Shown here piece after piece: positions 46,201 to 58,100 of a stretch of 64,000 bases of DNA. The notes beneath the pieces are model-generated. The model had not been told where the DNA came from and made no database searches. It was given only the letters and a program-made list of their open reading frames with translations. The DNA is from Trebouxia sp. TZW2008 (lineage: Eukaryota; Chlorophyta; Trebouxiophyceae; Trebouxiales; Trebouxiaceae). Position numbers and translations under genes: made by a program. How positions within the stretch are numbered: the first letter of the stretch is position 1; every line of letters starts with the position of its first letter. The stretch spans positions 62,001 through 126,000 of the forward strand of contig BDIU01000188.1 of the NCBI GenBank assembly GCA_002118135.1, written 5' to 3'.

Positions 46201-49200
46201 CAGTAGCGGGGCTGGCACCAGTGATGGGGTTGTCGCTGGTGATGGGGTTGACATCAATGGTAGGGTTGGCATCAGTAGCGGGGCGGACACCAGTATGGGG
46301 GGTGGCACAGGGTGGCGTCGAAGATGAGGGTGCTTGGCTTGCCACCTGACTGGGGCCAGCGCCCACATTGTGACTGCTGGGTGCCTGCATAAACATGCAA
46401 AAATATAGGATGCGAGGACTGAACCTGCATTGTAGATCAGAACGTCAACTTGATGCATCTGCAGACCACACACATTCAGGCAGTCCGCCCTCTTCAGTAC
46501 TCTTGTAATGTGTGATATGCACTGCCGGATAGTATCTAGACTCTGTGTTATATCTGCAGTTCACAGCTCATGAAGCAGTATTATCGAATCTGTTCCAAGC
46601 CACTAGCAATGCTGTGTGACGCAAAACGTATAGCAATTTTGCAAAACTCAGCGCTGCACGCCTGTGCAAAATCGCACACAAAGCTTTCATGATAGTTGTG
46701 CTGCTGCCAAACTTCCTGCACACAATAAGGTTAACATTGCATGCCTGGCCCGCCATGTATTGCCAACAGAAGTCAATTGGCGTGAGGCAACTACCTTGGC
46801 AACTCTAGCTGATTCCTCTGCTGAGACCAATCTTTCTGATGTCAGACCAGCTACGTCAAACTATGCTTGTGTTTTTGACGTTTCTGCTGACATCAATGGC
46901 TTGCACACAGCAATTCACAAGCTTTTGGGAGTCATAGCAGTCCATGTGTACATCTGATCTCCAATTGTTCTCTGTTGGTAACCAGTCTGGATTAGGACAA
47001 GCTCACATGGTAAATAATGGAGCAGAACAAGACTGACAGGAACAAAACCATCAAACCCATGCCAGGACACAGCATAAGGCAACCTCAACAGCATCAGAGT
47101 CATTGCAGACCATTTTGTGCTTGCCAAAGAATGGTCCATACCTGAGAGGGGTTCAGCGCCTCAGTGTTGCTCAACACAGGAGCTGCAGCTGTTGTGCCCT
47201 CCTGAGCTGCAGTGGGAAGGGCATCAGAGCTGCTGGCTTGAGGCTGTGTAGCGCTGCCCTGGTCATCCTGGGCAGCCTGCACATGCTCCGCACAGTCAGT
47301 CAGACAGACTGCAAAGCAAGTGATGGGCAGTTGGCCAACGCAAACACAATCAATTAGACAGACATGGCCATCCCTGGCAGCATGCACATGCACAGCCAAT
47401 CAGACACATTCAAACAACTTGCAAACAGTTTGCGCAGCTATGACGCCAGCAAACATACAATCAAACAAAGGCCATCAGACAAGTTCAGATAGGATAGCAA
47501 GTCATAGCGCTGCTTAACATCAGTATCAAGAGATATGCTCTTGCTCACCTGTGCTGGCTGTGAAACATCCTCAGAAAGCTCTCCTGCTTCTACTGATGCT
47601 GCTGCTGAATGGGTGCTCACATCAGGTCCAGACCCAGCTACAGCCTCTGAGGATGCCTCAGCCCCACCTGCAGAAGCAGCTGTGATCCCACTCTGAGCAT
47701 CAGAGCCAGAAACAGCGGCAATCCCAGAATTGTGAGTGTGAGGGTCTCTGTGCTTCTGATTGCCTTTGCAGGAGTTGTTGGATACTGTCCAACACAAGGG
47801 TGCCCAGATGCAGCAGCTGTGCAGCTTCAGCATGTGAGTGCTGCTCCAGGGTCTGGGAGAGACTGTGCAAGCCTGCCAGGCTGAGACAAGGCATGTCAGC
47901 CACTCCGACGCCTTTGACTGCGCCTTGGCTTTGCATTCTGAGATCAGGTGGGTCAGACACATGGGCACATCAACTTTAGCTGCGGCTGATGTAAGGATGA
48001 GTGTGCCTGCTGATGGGATAGTGACTGTGTATGTCTCCAGGCACACAGCTGATTTGGCAAATCTGATGCTGAACCCCATTGTGGTGGCTGGGAAAGCTAA
48101 GATCAAAACGTCGCGACTGCCTGACAGCTCGCACAGCGCGGCCAACACAACAGCTATCATGAGTGCTGAAGCCAGGGCCTGTATTGCCCGCATTGGGTAG
48201 CTGTCCTCAAGCATCAGCATTGTGGTTGCTGTAATGAAGCTGAGAACAATGATGAAGATGCTGGGACACATGTGATCTATGCTTGCTGCTAGCTGACACA
48301 AGGCTCTCAAGCTTCTGAATGCGGCGTTCTTGACATGAGCAATGCCTTTGCGACCTGTGCTTCGCATGCTGACACCAAGATGCTGGCATAATGTCCAGGC
48401 TGTGTTGCAATAGCGTGAATAGTCTTGCTTCAGCTGAGAGAGGGTTGACTTGCATCTAGAGCTAGCGATGGAGCAGTCATGCTTTGAATGAGAGAGGAGT
48501 GACTTGCATTTAGCCCCAGCAGTGGACACAGCTGCTGCAGCATCTGACAGCAGACTTCTGATTTCAGTCAGGGTGAGAAGCGCTAGCCATCTGTACACTT
48601 GCTCAACTAGCTGTCTCTTGATGGTAGCAACCGTCTTCTCAAGGTGCAGTGCTGAGCTGACCATGAAGCGGTGAATAGTATCAGGAACCTTGAAGAAACC
48701 AGCGTCACCAGTGATGAAATACATGACGCTGGCTACTAAAAGGAACATCAGGTACACCACAGCACTCAATACTGCCAGTAGAGTGTGAGTAGCCAAAGTG
48801 GGCAACCTAGGAGATGCGTCAGCTTCAGCTTCAGTAGGGATTTGGGCAATGGATGATATGCAGTTGGCAGCTGCTGCTGAAGCAGAGCTGGCATTTGAGG
48901 GAGCCCATGGAATGTCTACCCATTTCTGTGTTGAGTGAAGGCTGATGATGGACATGCTGCTAGCTGGTGCTGCTGCCGCCGCTGCTGCTGCTGAAGAGTT
49001 TGCAGCTGAACGACTTACGGGGGCAACAGCGCGTGTTTGCTGGGAGTTGACATTGCTGGCTAAGTCGCACTTACTGTAAGCCTCAGCCTGCATACACAGC
49101 CAAACTGAGTATCGAGGCCAGAAGCTTGATGCCTGACCGCCAGACATAATGAACTGGCAGGGTATAAATGCTGAGCGCCTGAGTTTGCGTACACAGCAGA

Positions 49201-50221
49201 AATGACTGCTGGCACCTAAACTTGAGGGGTTTCGACAGGCGTGATCAAGTGTCAGGGCATCTTTGCTCAGCACCTCAACCTGCATGAGCAGCAAGATCGA
49301 GTACTGCAGGCTGCCAGGGGGTGCTGCTGCTGTTGCTGAAACATTAGCAACTGATTGTGAACTGGTGACATCAATCATTGACCGCTGGCAGGAAGTCAAA
49401 ACAGATGAATATATAGACCATGCCAAGCCTTTCAGCCTGCAGAAACAGCAAGAATGAGTATATTTGCCTGAAGTTTGACTGGGACTGACAGGCGTGCCTT
49501 GTGCCTTAGCCTGCATTGACTCCTGCAAATTGGGATCCTGGCATGGCCAGTCAGCGCAAAGTGGTCCCTAGCATGTATGTGTGTGAATTTCTGGATCTGT
49601 AACTTGCCAATGCCCGCAGAGTCTGCAAAGACAATGACTCAATACAGACAGAGCTTGCAACCTGAGCTTGACATCATCCATGTCTTCAGCTGCTGCAACT
49701 GGCTGTTGAACACTGTCAACTGAAAATTACTGCACAAGCAATTGTCTGTCCCTGTGTTTATGACGAGCGCAGCTTGTCCATACCTGAATGTGAATACTAG
49801 GAGGGCCTTTGCTACCAGCATCACTCACAGGTGACTTGTTGTCAGCTTTCTGCCCAGGCAACCCCTTGAGGGGCTTCTTGATCCAGGCCACAAACTTGCC
49901 AGACCTGGTTGTTACCTGCACAACGGAGGTAGAGTCCTGTATCAAAGATGGCACTGGCCAAAGCTGCAACTTTGCAACATAGACGACGCACCTTGACCGG
50001 GCCCGGACTCTGCGCACTGTCCTCGTCTGCTATGCAGACTTCAGCGCCGGTGTCACATTCCTGCGCATTACAATTCAAGTAAGCGCGTTTGGTTTGACTG
50101 GCTTTGGAGTACACATCAAGGACAAAAGTCTCACCACGTTGACCGGCTGGCAACTCTCTGGCTCACGCCTTTCGCGCGGGCTCAAGCATGACAAATTCAA
50201 ACAGGAAACCAGGTATTTCAT
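40247..50221 (-). CDS. Membrane-anchored atypical kinase, left paralogue, with a frameshift
   Basis: Twelve minus-strand exons match the right paralogue one for one, except that its exon 6 is missing: 50221-50135, 50060-49992, 49915-49784, 49087-47549, 47276-47142, 46384-44643, 44241-44114, 43234-43010, 42479-42338, 41857-41725, 41174-40906 and 40513-40247. The large fourth exon codes four hydrophobic segments around YLMFLLVASVMYFITG. The linker exon (46384-44643) is one base short of phase: its frame stops near 45281 (GSQM) while the expected Ser/Pro/Lys-rich frame runs on in the next frame to 44643. The kinase domain keeps VAVKRF, HCDLKPDN, VDWASS and YAPPE. This is a recent pseudogene, a base-call error or an allele. 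Decayed copies of exon 9 lie near 43270 and 43420. Confidence 0.62.
42028..42195 (-). repeat. (GAGT)n microsatellite in intron 10 of left paralogue
   Basis: A tetranucleotide-rich stretch (gagt with gggt and gatt variants) is followed by (GTGC)n near 42220. The right paralogue has the matching (CACT)n tract in the same intron. Confidence 0.92.
43265..43490 (-). repeat. Two decayed copies of exon 9 (kinase N-lobe) in left paralogue
   Basis: Segments near 43270-43350 and 43411-43485 repeat the A.RKA.R.AV-coding start of exon 9 with the acceptor. They lie upstream of the genuine exon (43010-43234), in intron 8. Confidence 0.75.
49095..49530 (-). repeat. Tandem copies of the acceptor and start of exon 4, left paralogue
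   Basis: Four or so units repeat 'atgcaggctgagg(c)gct' and 'ccctgcca...cctgtc' upstream of exon 4 (49087). The frame is open right through, so an upstream copy could serve as the true exon start. Confidence 0.65.
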
Positions 50222-52146
50222 CGCTGCTTGTTATGTCTGACACGGGGTCAATCAGACTGAAACTTAGGCTTCAGCATTCGTGCCCTCTGTCTATCGTGTT
50301 GTCTCGTACTCGCAGCCAATGGTGCCGTGCTGTGATAGATACGGTCCAAATCTGCTTGCATGTATAACGTTCTTCGCACAGAGCCTTGCTCAAAGTCAAC
50401 AATGCGCAAGAGCTTCTGCGAGTGGTCAACGAGCAAGCCAAAGAAGGCAAGTTCACAACGTGAACTGTCTCGTAATCGCGAAGCTGAGACGGCAACTCGC
50501 GTCAGGACTAGTTCTGGTCTGCAATGAGCCAGCAATGTTGCAAGACTCTCAAAGGTCCGTCGAAACTCTTGATGCTTGTGTGTCGGCTAAGGGCGAGTTC
50601 TCGATATCAAGCTGATTTGTGACGGCGTTGTCCATCATGCATACTTTGAACCATCGGCAATGCCGCTACACAGCACAACAAGGCCTTGAATGCATCGAAC
50701 CAGACCAACCAATGCGAAATCGTCTGTAGCGCTTGCCGCAACGCGTTGACTGGCATGTCTCTTTGACCGGAAATCGCTACTTCAGAGATGGTGCCCACTT
50801 TGCAGTTGTGTCGTGCTCAAGCATAGGCAAGCAGAACTTGAAAGGCAGTTACTGTCTGGCAAAATAGACCAGCTTGCTAGCCTGGTACTCACTATTTCTT
50901 GACTGGCAGAGTGTTGCCAGCAGCAGCATTTTCACAGAATGCCAGAGATCTGCCAGTTGAGCCAGCACTGCTGCAACTAGTACTTTAAGCAAAGCTTGTG
51001 CAACAGGCATAGCTGTGTTTTCTGAGCAAACACTTGCATCTGCATGACTTTGGTCCAGATTTTCCTTTGTCAACTTTTGGCTGTGCTGCGCTGTGCTGTG
51101 CTGAATTGCTCATGCGAGCTGCAGATCACCCGAGTGTGTCCTTCTGCTCTTTGAAGTGCTATGGCTTGCTAACTATACACACACCAGCAATCTGTTGCCA
51201 GATATATGTCTAGGCACCTTTGTCTCTCAGTAGCTTTATTATGCTTTGTTCAGCTGTCCTGCTGCACATACTTCAGCCGCTGAACAAATATGCAGCAGAT
51301 CATGATGTCATGAACAGCAAGCACATCCTGAAATTCAGGTCCAAAGCGAAGCAAGGTCAGCCTGTTGGACGGTTGTCAAAGGAGTCCACTGATGCAAGCA
51401 AATTAGCAGACACTTGGGTTTGCACACATGCAAGTGACAGCTGTGTGGAGTGCTGCAAAGCCGATGAACGTGCATCGCACTTGTTGAATGCGTGGCGCTG
51501 CAGATTGAGAATAATTCAAATGTTGTACCGCAGCATTTCCTGAGCAGCATTAGCTATGTGCATATATACCTGTTTGCCTTTGAGGGGCACTCCTTGCGCA
51601 AAATGTACACTGACGATCTGAACCCACCACAGCATCGCATGGAGCTCCTGCACTTGTGCTTATGCCTTAACAGACTTTCCGTATCAAGCTGTTTGCACCG
51701 TGCCGTATGCCCGTCTGCTTGCATGTGACGCATCGCTACGACCGCTTTGCCACTCGCAATCAGGTGGATATTGGGAGCCTGTCCTGACGCTGTACACAGG
51801 CATCCATTGTGTTTGACGCCCCTTGCTGACCCTTGCAACATTGCTCGCTCGTTGCAGACCAGAATTAGACCCGACGCGAGTTGCCTTCCCAGCTTCGCGA
51901 TTACGAGACGTTTATTGTTGTCAAGACTTGCCTTATTTGGCTTGCCCGTTGACCGTTCGCGCGCATTGTTGACTTTAAGAGAGACCGTTTGCGAAGAACA
52001 ACCTACACTCAAGTAGCTCTTGACCTTGTTGTTGATAGCAGGGCACCTTTGACTGCAAGCACGAGACAGTCCTACAGACAGAGGGCACAGCTGTAGATGC
52101 CTGAGTTTCAGTCTGACTGACCCCGTGTCAGACATAAGAAGCAGCG
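50222..52146. promoter_or_regulatory. Divergent promoter region with inverted arms
   Basis: The 1.9-kb spacer between the two head-to-head paralogues. About 390 bp next to each start are inverted copies of each other: 'ccccgtgtcagacata' lies 9 bp before both ATGs, and 'cagcttcgcgattacgagac' and 'gcgcattgttgacttt' occur at matching places. The central 1.1 kb (about 50.62-51.74 kb) seems unique and holds no recognisable gene. Confidence 0.7.
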
Positions 52147-55100
52147 ATGAAATTCCTGCTTTCATACCTGACTTTGTCGTGCCTGAAGCCGCGCGAAAGG
52201 CATGAATCAGACAGTTGTCAGCCGGTCAACGTGGTAAGACTTCTGATGAGCACCTGTGTCGGAGAGCCAGTTCAAACAAACGTACTGACTTACACCGTGT
52301 TTTGCAGGGATGTGAGGCTGACGCTAGCTTTTGCAGATCAAACGAGGGCAGTGCGCGATCTGCGGACCCGGTCAAGGTGCGTATTCTTTGAAGTCAGGTT
52401 GCATCACTGGGCACTGCAGTCTGAACACAGGACTGTACATCCGTTGTGTCCTGCAGGCAAGGAACAGGTCCGGTAAGATGGTGGCCTGGCTCAAGATGCC
52501 CCTGAAGGGGTTGCCTGGGCAGAAAGCTGCAACCATATCTCCTCTGAGTGAGGCTGGTAGCGGTGCCCCTCCTAGTTTTCACATCCAGGTATGAAGAAGC
52601 TGCAGTAGTAACACGTACGTTACACGCCAGACATGGTCTGACAGGAACATTCAGACGCCAGCTGTCAACAGCAGCAGCTCAAGATATGCACGACCACAAG
52701 CTCATCTTATAAGCTCTGTTTCTGTTCAGTCACAGACGTTCCAGGTGTTTTGGCATCGACACCTTGTGCAAGCACTGGCTTATGAGCCTACCTGTCAGCA
52801 CCTGCTGTGCAATACGTGCTGGTCTCAGCTCTTCTGCAAGCCTTACAACTCAATCTTGCTGATCCTGGCAGGCTGCAGCCTACATCACCCGTGCCCTGTC
52901 ACTGCATCACTTTGCCATCTTTTCATGCCTGGCAATCCTTGCCAGCAAACAGGCATCAGTGTTCAATTTTGCTGTGCATGCAGGCTGAGGCGCTGGGCAA
53001 TCATACCCTGCCACTGCATTATGCCTGTCACCCCCAGCCAAACTTTTGACATCATTACTGAATTTCACTCTGGACACAAGCCGCGTTGCTGAGCAATCAT
53101 GCCCTGCCCCTTTGGCATGCCTGCCAGTCCCAGTGAAGATTCAGGCATTACCCCTAAATCTTGCTGTGCATGCAGACTGAAGACTGAGGAGTTGTGCCCT
53201 GCCATTCCGTCACGCCTGTCACTCCCTACATCAAATTTGGACATGCATATTACTCCCAATCAAAGTCTAGGCATCAAATCTCATATCTGCTGTCCATGCA
53301 GACTGAAACGCTGAGCAATCATCCACTACAATGTTGACACGTCTGTCAGTCCCATTCAATATGCAGGCATCAACACTGGTTTTAGCTGTGCATGCAGGCT
53401 GACGTAATGCGGAATCAAGCCCTGCCATTTTGTCATGCCTGTCGTTCCCAGTTAAAGTGAAAGCTCTGACGTTCAACCTTTCTGGTCATGCAGGTCGAGG
53501 CGCATGGCAATTCTGGCGTGTCCAGAGATGTTGGCTCCTCCCAGCAGTCATTAGTTGCTGCCTCCAGAAGCCGTAACTCTTTGGCAGAAGCAGCAGCAGC
53601 AGCGCCAGCTAGCAGCTTTCACTCCACTCAGAAGTGGAGAGACATCCCATGTGCTCCCTCAACTGCCAGCTCTGCTTCAGCAGCAACTGCCAACAGCGTG
53701 TCTTCCATTGCACACCTGCCTACTGAAGCTGAAAGTGATGCCTCACCTGCCACAGCCCCTTCAACTCTGTCAGCAGTATTGATGGCAATGGCATACCTGA
53801 TTTTCCTTCCAGTCGCCAGCATACTGTATTTCATCACTGGTGACGCTGGTTTCTTCAAGGCTCCTGCAATGGTCTACAGCTTCATGGTCAGCTCAGCACT
53901 GCACCTTGAGAAGACTGTCGGCACTACCAAGAGACAGCTAGTTGACCAAATGCACAGCTGCCTAGCGCTTCTCACCCTGAGTAGAATCAGAAGTCTGCTG
54001 TCAGATGCTGCAGCGGCTGTGGCCACAGCTGTCGCTAGATGCAAATTAGCCCTATGCCAGCTCAAGCATGCCTGGTCCATTGCTATCTCTAGATGCAAGT
54101 CAAATCTCTCCCAGCTCCAGCATTACTGCTCCATCGCTATCTCTAGATGCAAGTCATTTCTATCCCAGCTGAAGCAAGAGTACCCCTCCTTCTGCATCAC
54201 ATCACTGAAGCATCTTGGTGTCAGCAGTCGAACCGCAGGCAGTAAGGGCATCATCAACGTCAAGAACGCAGCGGCCAGAAGCTCGAGAGCCTTGTATCAG
54301 CTAGCAGCAAGCTTAGCATTAAGAAGCTTGAGAGCCTTGGTACACCTAGCAGCAAGAATAGAGCAAATGTGTCCCGGCATCTTCATCTTTAGCTTCAGCC
54401 TAATCACAGCCAGCATGTTGTTGATGCTGGAGGACACCTACCCAACGCAGGCACTACACGCCTTATCGTCAGCACTCATGATAGCTGTTGTGTTGGCTGC
54501 CCTGTGCGAGCTGTCAGGCAGTCGCGACGTTTTGATCTTGGCTGTCCTAGCCACAGTGACGGGACTCAGCATCAGGATTGCCAAGTCAGCTCTGTCCCTG
54601 GAGCCTTACACAGTCACGTTCCCAGCAGCATTCAGAGTCATCCTTACATCAGCCACAGCTAAAGTCAAGGTGCCAAGGTGTCTCACCCGCCTTGTCTCAA
54701 CATGCAAGGCCACAGCAGAGTCAAAGGTGTCCAAGTGGCTGAGTTGCCTTTTCTCAGCCTACAAGGCTTGCACTGTTCCAAACAAACCCTGGAGCAGCAG
54801 TCACATGCTAAAGCTGCGCAGCTTTACCATCTGGGCACACTTGGGTTGGACAGCACACATCAAGCCCTGCAAAGGCAGTCAGAAGCACAGAGGCCTCCAC
54901 ACTCATAGTCCTCAGACTACTGCTGCCTCTGGAGCTGGTGTTGAAGCAATCTCAAACCCTGTAGCTGAGCCCGCACCTAATGCGGGCAGGCATATAGCAG
55001 CACCATCAGCAGCAGCAGCAGCAGCGACACCAGAATTGCCAAAGCTTACTGAGGATGTTTCACAGGCAGCACAGGTGAGCAAAAGTCCATATGCTGACCT

Positions 55101-58100
55101 GTGGCTGTCAAGCAGCATCCTGTGCGTCATCTTATTCTGCCTGTTTGGTGTTGTCTCTGATTCTTGAACCTGTACAAACTGTCACAGAAAGTTACAGCCA
55201 TGTCTCATTGACCTCTCAAGCATTGCAATTGCCTGCTTTTTGTGCGTTTTGTTCTCAGAAAAGCCCACAATTTATTGCATTGTTGCTGTGAGTGACCAAA
55301 AGCATGCAACTGCTGCCATCAACAGCTGCCTAGGAATGTCGCAAGTCTGTCTGATGGATGGTGTGTTGGCATGTGCAGGCTGCCAATGATGACCTGGGCA
55401 GGGCTACTGAGCCTGAAGCCAACAACCCTGATGTTTCTCCCACTGCAGCTCCTGAGAGTGCAACAGCTGCAGCACTTGAGACGAGCAACACGGAGGCATC
55501 AAACCCCTCTCAGGTATAGGATGATTACTGACTGGCAACAAAGTCAACACAAAAATTGATGTTTGTTGTTGCTGAGTCTGCCTCCAGCTGTATTCTGGCA
55601 TGAGGTGCTGCAGTCAGCGCTTCCCTGTCAGTTTCGGTCTGCTCCAGGGTTGGCCATATGAGCTCGTGCCAATCCAAAATTGATCAACAGAGAACGGCTG
55701 GAGTAACACTTGTACACAATAAGCTGCTATGACTCCTAGATGCTTGTGAGCTGCCTAGTGTAAGCCATCCAGATTATAAGATATGCTCAAAGCAGATGCA
55801 CAGCTGGTCAAAGGTCATGCATTGGACCCTGAAAACGCTGACATGCTGAGTGCAGAGCTCCATGATGCTGTGAGCACTTCTCCATCACCCTCATCTCCCT
55901 CTTGAAACCACCTCAAATCTGCTCCCAGGCCAATTCCCCAATCATCTCACCCCCATCATTCAGGCCCTGCTCATGACTTGGAGTGCCAAAGAGACTGCTC
56001 TTGCAGCTTGACAAAACGCGCACAACATGACAGGCATCACATGCTAATGACACTGGCATGCTGACTGCAGGAAGCAAACACTGTGAGTACTTCTCCATTC
56101 CCATCACCCTCATCTTCTTCTGCCAACCCCCTCGCATCTGCCCCCAGACCCATCCCCCACCTGACCCCCATCATTCAGCCCCTGACAGCGCCACCCCCAG
56201 TTGATGACTACACCACCCGCCCTTCATCTTCCAACAGCCAAGAAGCTGGCAAGGCTGCCATGGGAATTGGTGCTATCAATGACGAGCAAACCTCCATGCA
56301 CTCTCCGCTTTCACGCCACCAGCAGGTGTGAAACAGTGCTCTTGACCATTGCATCAGCATGCTAAATACAGTGTTTCTCTTTGTAGCAACTGTGTTGGTT
56401 ACTGGCACAGTTGACCTTACAACAAGTTGTCCGCATTCACTGCAGTCAAAATGCATTGATTGCTTCCCAAGTGCCTTGTCCTTGCATGCAGAATGCCCTT
56501 ATATTGAGTGTCCCAAAAAAGGGGAGTGTACTGTATACAGAAATGGCCATGCAGACTGGGGCTGATGTCACTCATTGCAGTCACCTTATGAACCTCCCCA
56601 AAGCAAATGCCAACTCATGGCCATACACAAACAAGCAACCGTATGCATTGCGTGGGCATGTGTTGTGCTGGCTGTTGTATTTCAAACTGGGTGCTGCTGT
56701 TGTGCCTGTTACTGTTGAATGGCGTTCTGGTGTATCTAGGGCAGACAGGCATTGCCCCTTTTATCCTGGGCAGAGCTTTGGTGATGAATTACATGTGGTG
56801 TTTGAGTGCTGCTATGCAGCCCTTGGGAGTTAAGTGTGCGCAGCTTTTTGCGGCTGGCATTACAGACATGCGCACCGCTATTGCGCAGCCCAAAACTCGG
56901 GGCTCTTCTCTATTCTGCCTTAACCGCTTTCAAGTTTGAGGACCCACGCTGAAGTTGCAGTTACTTCAGCGCAAGTGATCAGCCTAGTTAGGCTGGCCAA
57001 GACTTGTAGCGCGCTCTCTCTCTCACACCGTGTTCTACGCTGATGTGCGCATTCAGTTTTCAGCTTTTGACCTCTGTTGTGCATATGCAGGCTTTCAGCA
57101 GCCGGGAAATGGAATCCCCTCCTGATCAGGTGGCAACTCACCCACACCCATCCACCACCCATACCCAGGCTGCCCCCACCACTGATGCCAAACCCCCCAG
57201 CCCCACCAACCCCCCCACCCCCGCCAACCTCACCACTGGTGCCGACCCCCCTACCCATGCCAACCCCACCACTAGTGCGACACCCAGTACTGATGCTGCT
57301 TCTAACAGTAGCCCTGACGTTGCTGCTGGGGCTGTTAGCAACAGCCCTGGCGCCACTGGTGTCATCACAGCTGACCAGCCTGACAGCAGTTTGGCCTCTG
57401 CCGGCAGCCAGACTGAAGCTCCAAAACCCAGGAAGAAGAGCGCTAGCAAGAAGCCTGTCAGCCAAACTGACAGCACTGTGGTCCCTGCTCACAGTCAGAC
57501 TGAAGCCTCCAGCAGCGCTGATGCTAATTCAGAACCCAGCAAGAAGTCAAACAAGCCCAGCAAGAAGGCCAGCAGGCACACCAACAGCACTATGGCCCCT
57601 GCCAGCAGCCATGCTGAGCCCTCCAGCAGCACTGACGCTGACCCAAGACCCAGAGAGAGGTCTAGCAGCCGCACAGACAGCACCGTGATCCCTACTAACA
57701 GCCAGCCTGTAGCCTACAGCAGCACTGATGCTGAGCCAAGCTCAAGCAAGAAGTCTAGCAGCCACAGTGACAGCACTGTGGTGACTGCCGACAGCTTGCC
57801 TGAGCCCTCCAGCAGCGGTGGTGCCTCCAGCAGCAGTGCCCACCGCCCTAACAGCCGCCTTGGCCCCTCCAGCGATCATGCTGAGCCCTTTCGCAGCAAA
57901 GATGGCGCTGCGAAGCCCAAGAAGCACTCTTCCATGGGGCAGCCTGCCGAAAAGCCTGCCCCTGTTGACAGCAACCTGGCCCCTGCAAGCAACACAAGTG
58001 AGGTTGCTGCTTCCAAGAAAGCATCCAAGAAGTCTAGGAAGCCAAGTGTGAGCAGCCAGCCTGACCCCAGCTCTGCTCACCCCACCATTGCAGCTGGCCA

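Noticed and set aside
51554..52165. 203-codon minus-strand ORF upstream of the right kinase gene
   Set aside because: It overlaps the mirrored promoter arm, is not preserved as a frame in the left arm, and has no family features.
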